Shown here: positions 6,528 to 6,742 of the stretch, piece after piece | Numbering within the stretch: the first letter of the stretch is position 1 | Layout of the letters: each line of letters opens with the position of its first letter | Assembly (NCBI GenBank): GCA_002685655.1 | Contig: NYXM01000110.1 | Span: 1 to 6,742, forward strand | Direction of reading: 5' to 3' | Length of the DNA: 6,742 bases | DNA from: Planctomycetaceae bacterium | Lineage (GTDB): Bacteria > Planctomycetota > Planctomycetia > Pirellulales > Pirellulaceae | Made by a program: the position numbers and the translations under genes | The notes under the pieces: generated by a model | The model's input: the letters and a program-made list of their open reading frames with translations, nothing else | The model's database searches: none | What the model was told of the DNA's origin: nothing

Positions 6528-6742
6528 ATCATCGTCGCAAACAACGGTCGTGAGGCGGTGGAGGCGTTCGATCAAGACTCGTTCGATGTTGTGCTGATGG
6601 ATATCCACATGCCTGAGATGGAAGGCTTCGAGGCGACCGCCGTGATCCGCGAAAGGGAGGAAAGCTCGGGGGGCCACACGCCGATTATCGCAATGACAGC
6701 GGCCGCCATGAAAGGTGATCGCGAGCCGTGTCTGTCATATGG
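6528..6742 (+). pseudogene. Receiver-domain fragment of a hybrid kinase or response regulator, running off the window
   Basis: The frame reads IVANNGREAVEAF, then VVLMDIHMPEMEGFEAT with the phospho-acceptor Asp at 6600-6602, and PIIAMTAAAMKGDRE with the conserved Thr. This is strand 2 to helix 4 of a receiver of the kind found at the end of hybrid histidine kinases. The first strand with its acidic pair is missing: the similarity starts abruptly near 6528, next to the hydrolase fragment. There is no start codon before it that would give a whole domain. The right end is cut by the window, so more of the gene may follow. It resembles receiver 2 of the kinase at 454-3555 in protein but uses different codons, so it is a different gene, not a recent copy. 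Confidence 0.72.

Noticed and set aside
6221..6742. Integron cassette array or transposon remnant
   Set aside because: No attC-like palindromes, terminal inverted repeats, target duplications or recombinase sequence could be seen at the joins.

Overview
This is a bacterial window with a moderately high G+C content by eye. It carries three intact genes and a rearranged right end. Nothing in it fixes the organism. The modular kinase, the HD-GYP regulator and the unhyphenated, leader-rich layout suit a free-living environmental bacterium with diderm-type signalling. Planctomycetota or a deltaproteobacterial-type lineage would fit, but that is a guess from protein style only. No tRNA, rRNA, CRISPR array, insertion sequence or replication origin was recognised.

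Layout. Positions 1-453 are mostly non-coding and form the leader of the first gene, with perhaps an unrecognisable gene tail in the first 100 bases. Positions 454-3555 encode a large hybrid histidine kinase: six membrane segments, HAMP, coiled coil, HisKA, HATPase_c, two receivers and an HPt domain. Nineteen bases later, with a good ribosome binding site, 3575-4582 encodes a receiver-HD-GYP response regulator that keeps all the metal-binding residues expected of an active cyclic-di-GMP phosphodiesterase. Positions 4583-5047 are a 465-base spacer with a perfect 9-bp inverted repeat and a weak promoter candidate. Positions 5048-6220 encode PhnW, 2-aminoethylphosphonate:pyruvate aminotransferase.

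The last 520 bases hold three unrelated gene pieces packed together: the start of a class I SAM-dependent methyltransferase (+ strand, in frame with PhnW after one stop codon), an internal piece of a metallo-beta-lactamase-fold hydrolase (- strand), and the middle of a receiver domain (+ strand, running off the window). None has a complete domain. This is either a real scar of repeated recombination or a chimeric join made during amplification or assembly.

How the genes work together. The kinase and the HD-GYP protein form a probable operon with the same logic as RpfC/RpfG of Xanthomonas. A membrane sensor would drive an internal His-Asp-His phosphorelay whose HPt domain hands phosphate to the HD-GYP protein, which would then lower cyclic-di-GMP. 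No rpfF-like signal synthase is present, so the input signal is unknown. PhnW would start breakdown of 2-aminoethylphosphonate to phosphonoacetaldehyde, but no partner gene (phnX, or phnY and phnA) is visible here.
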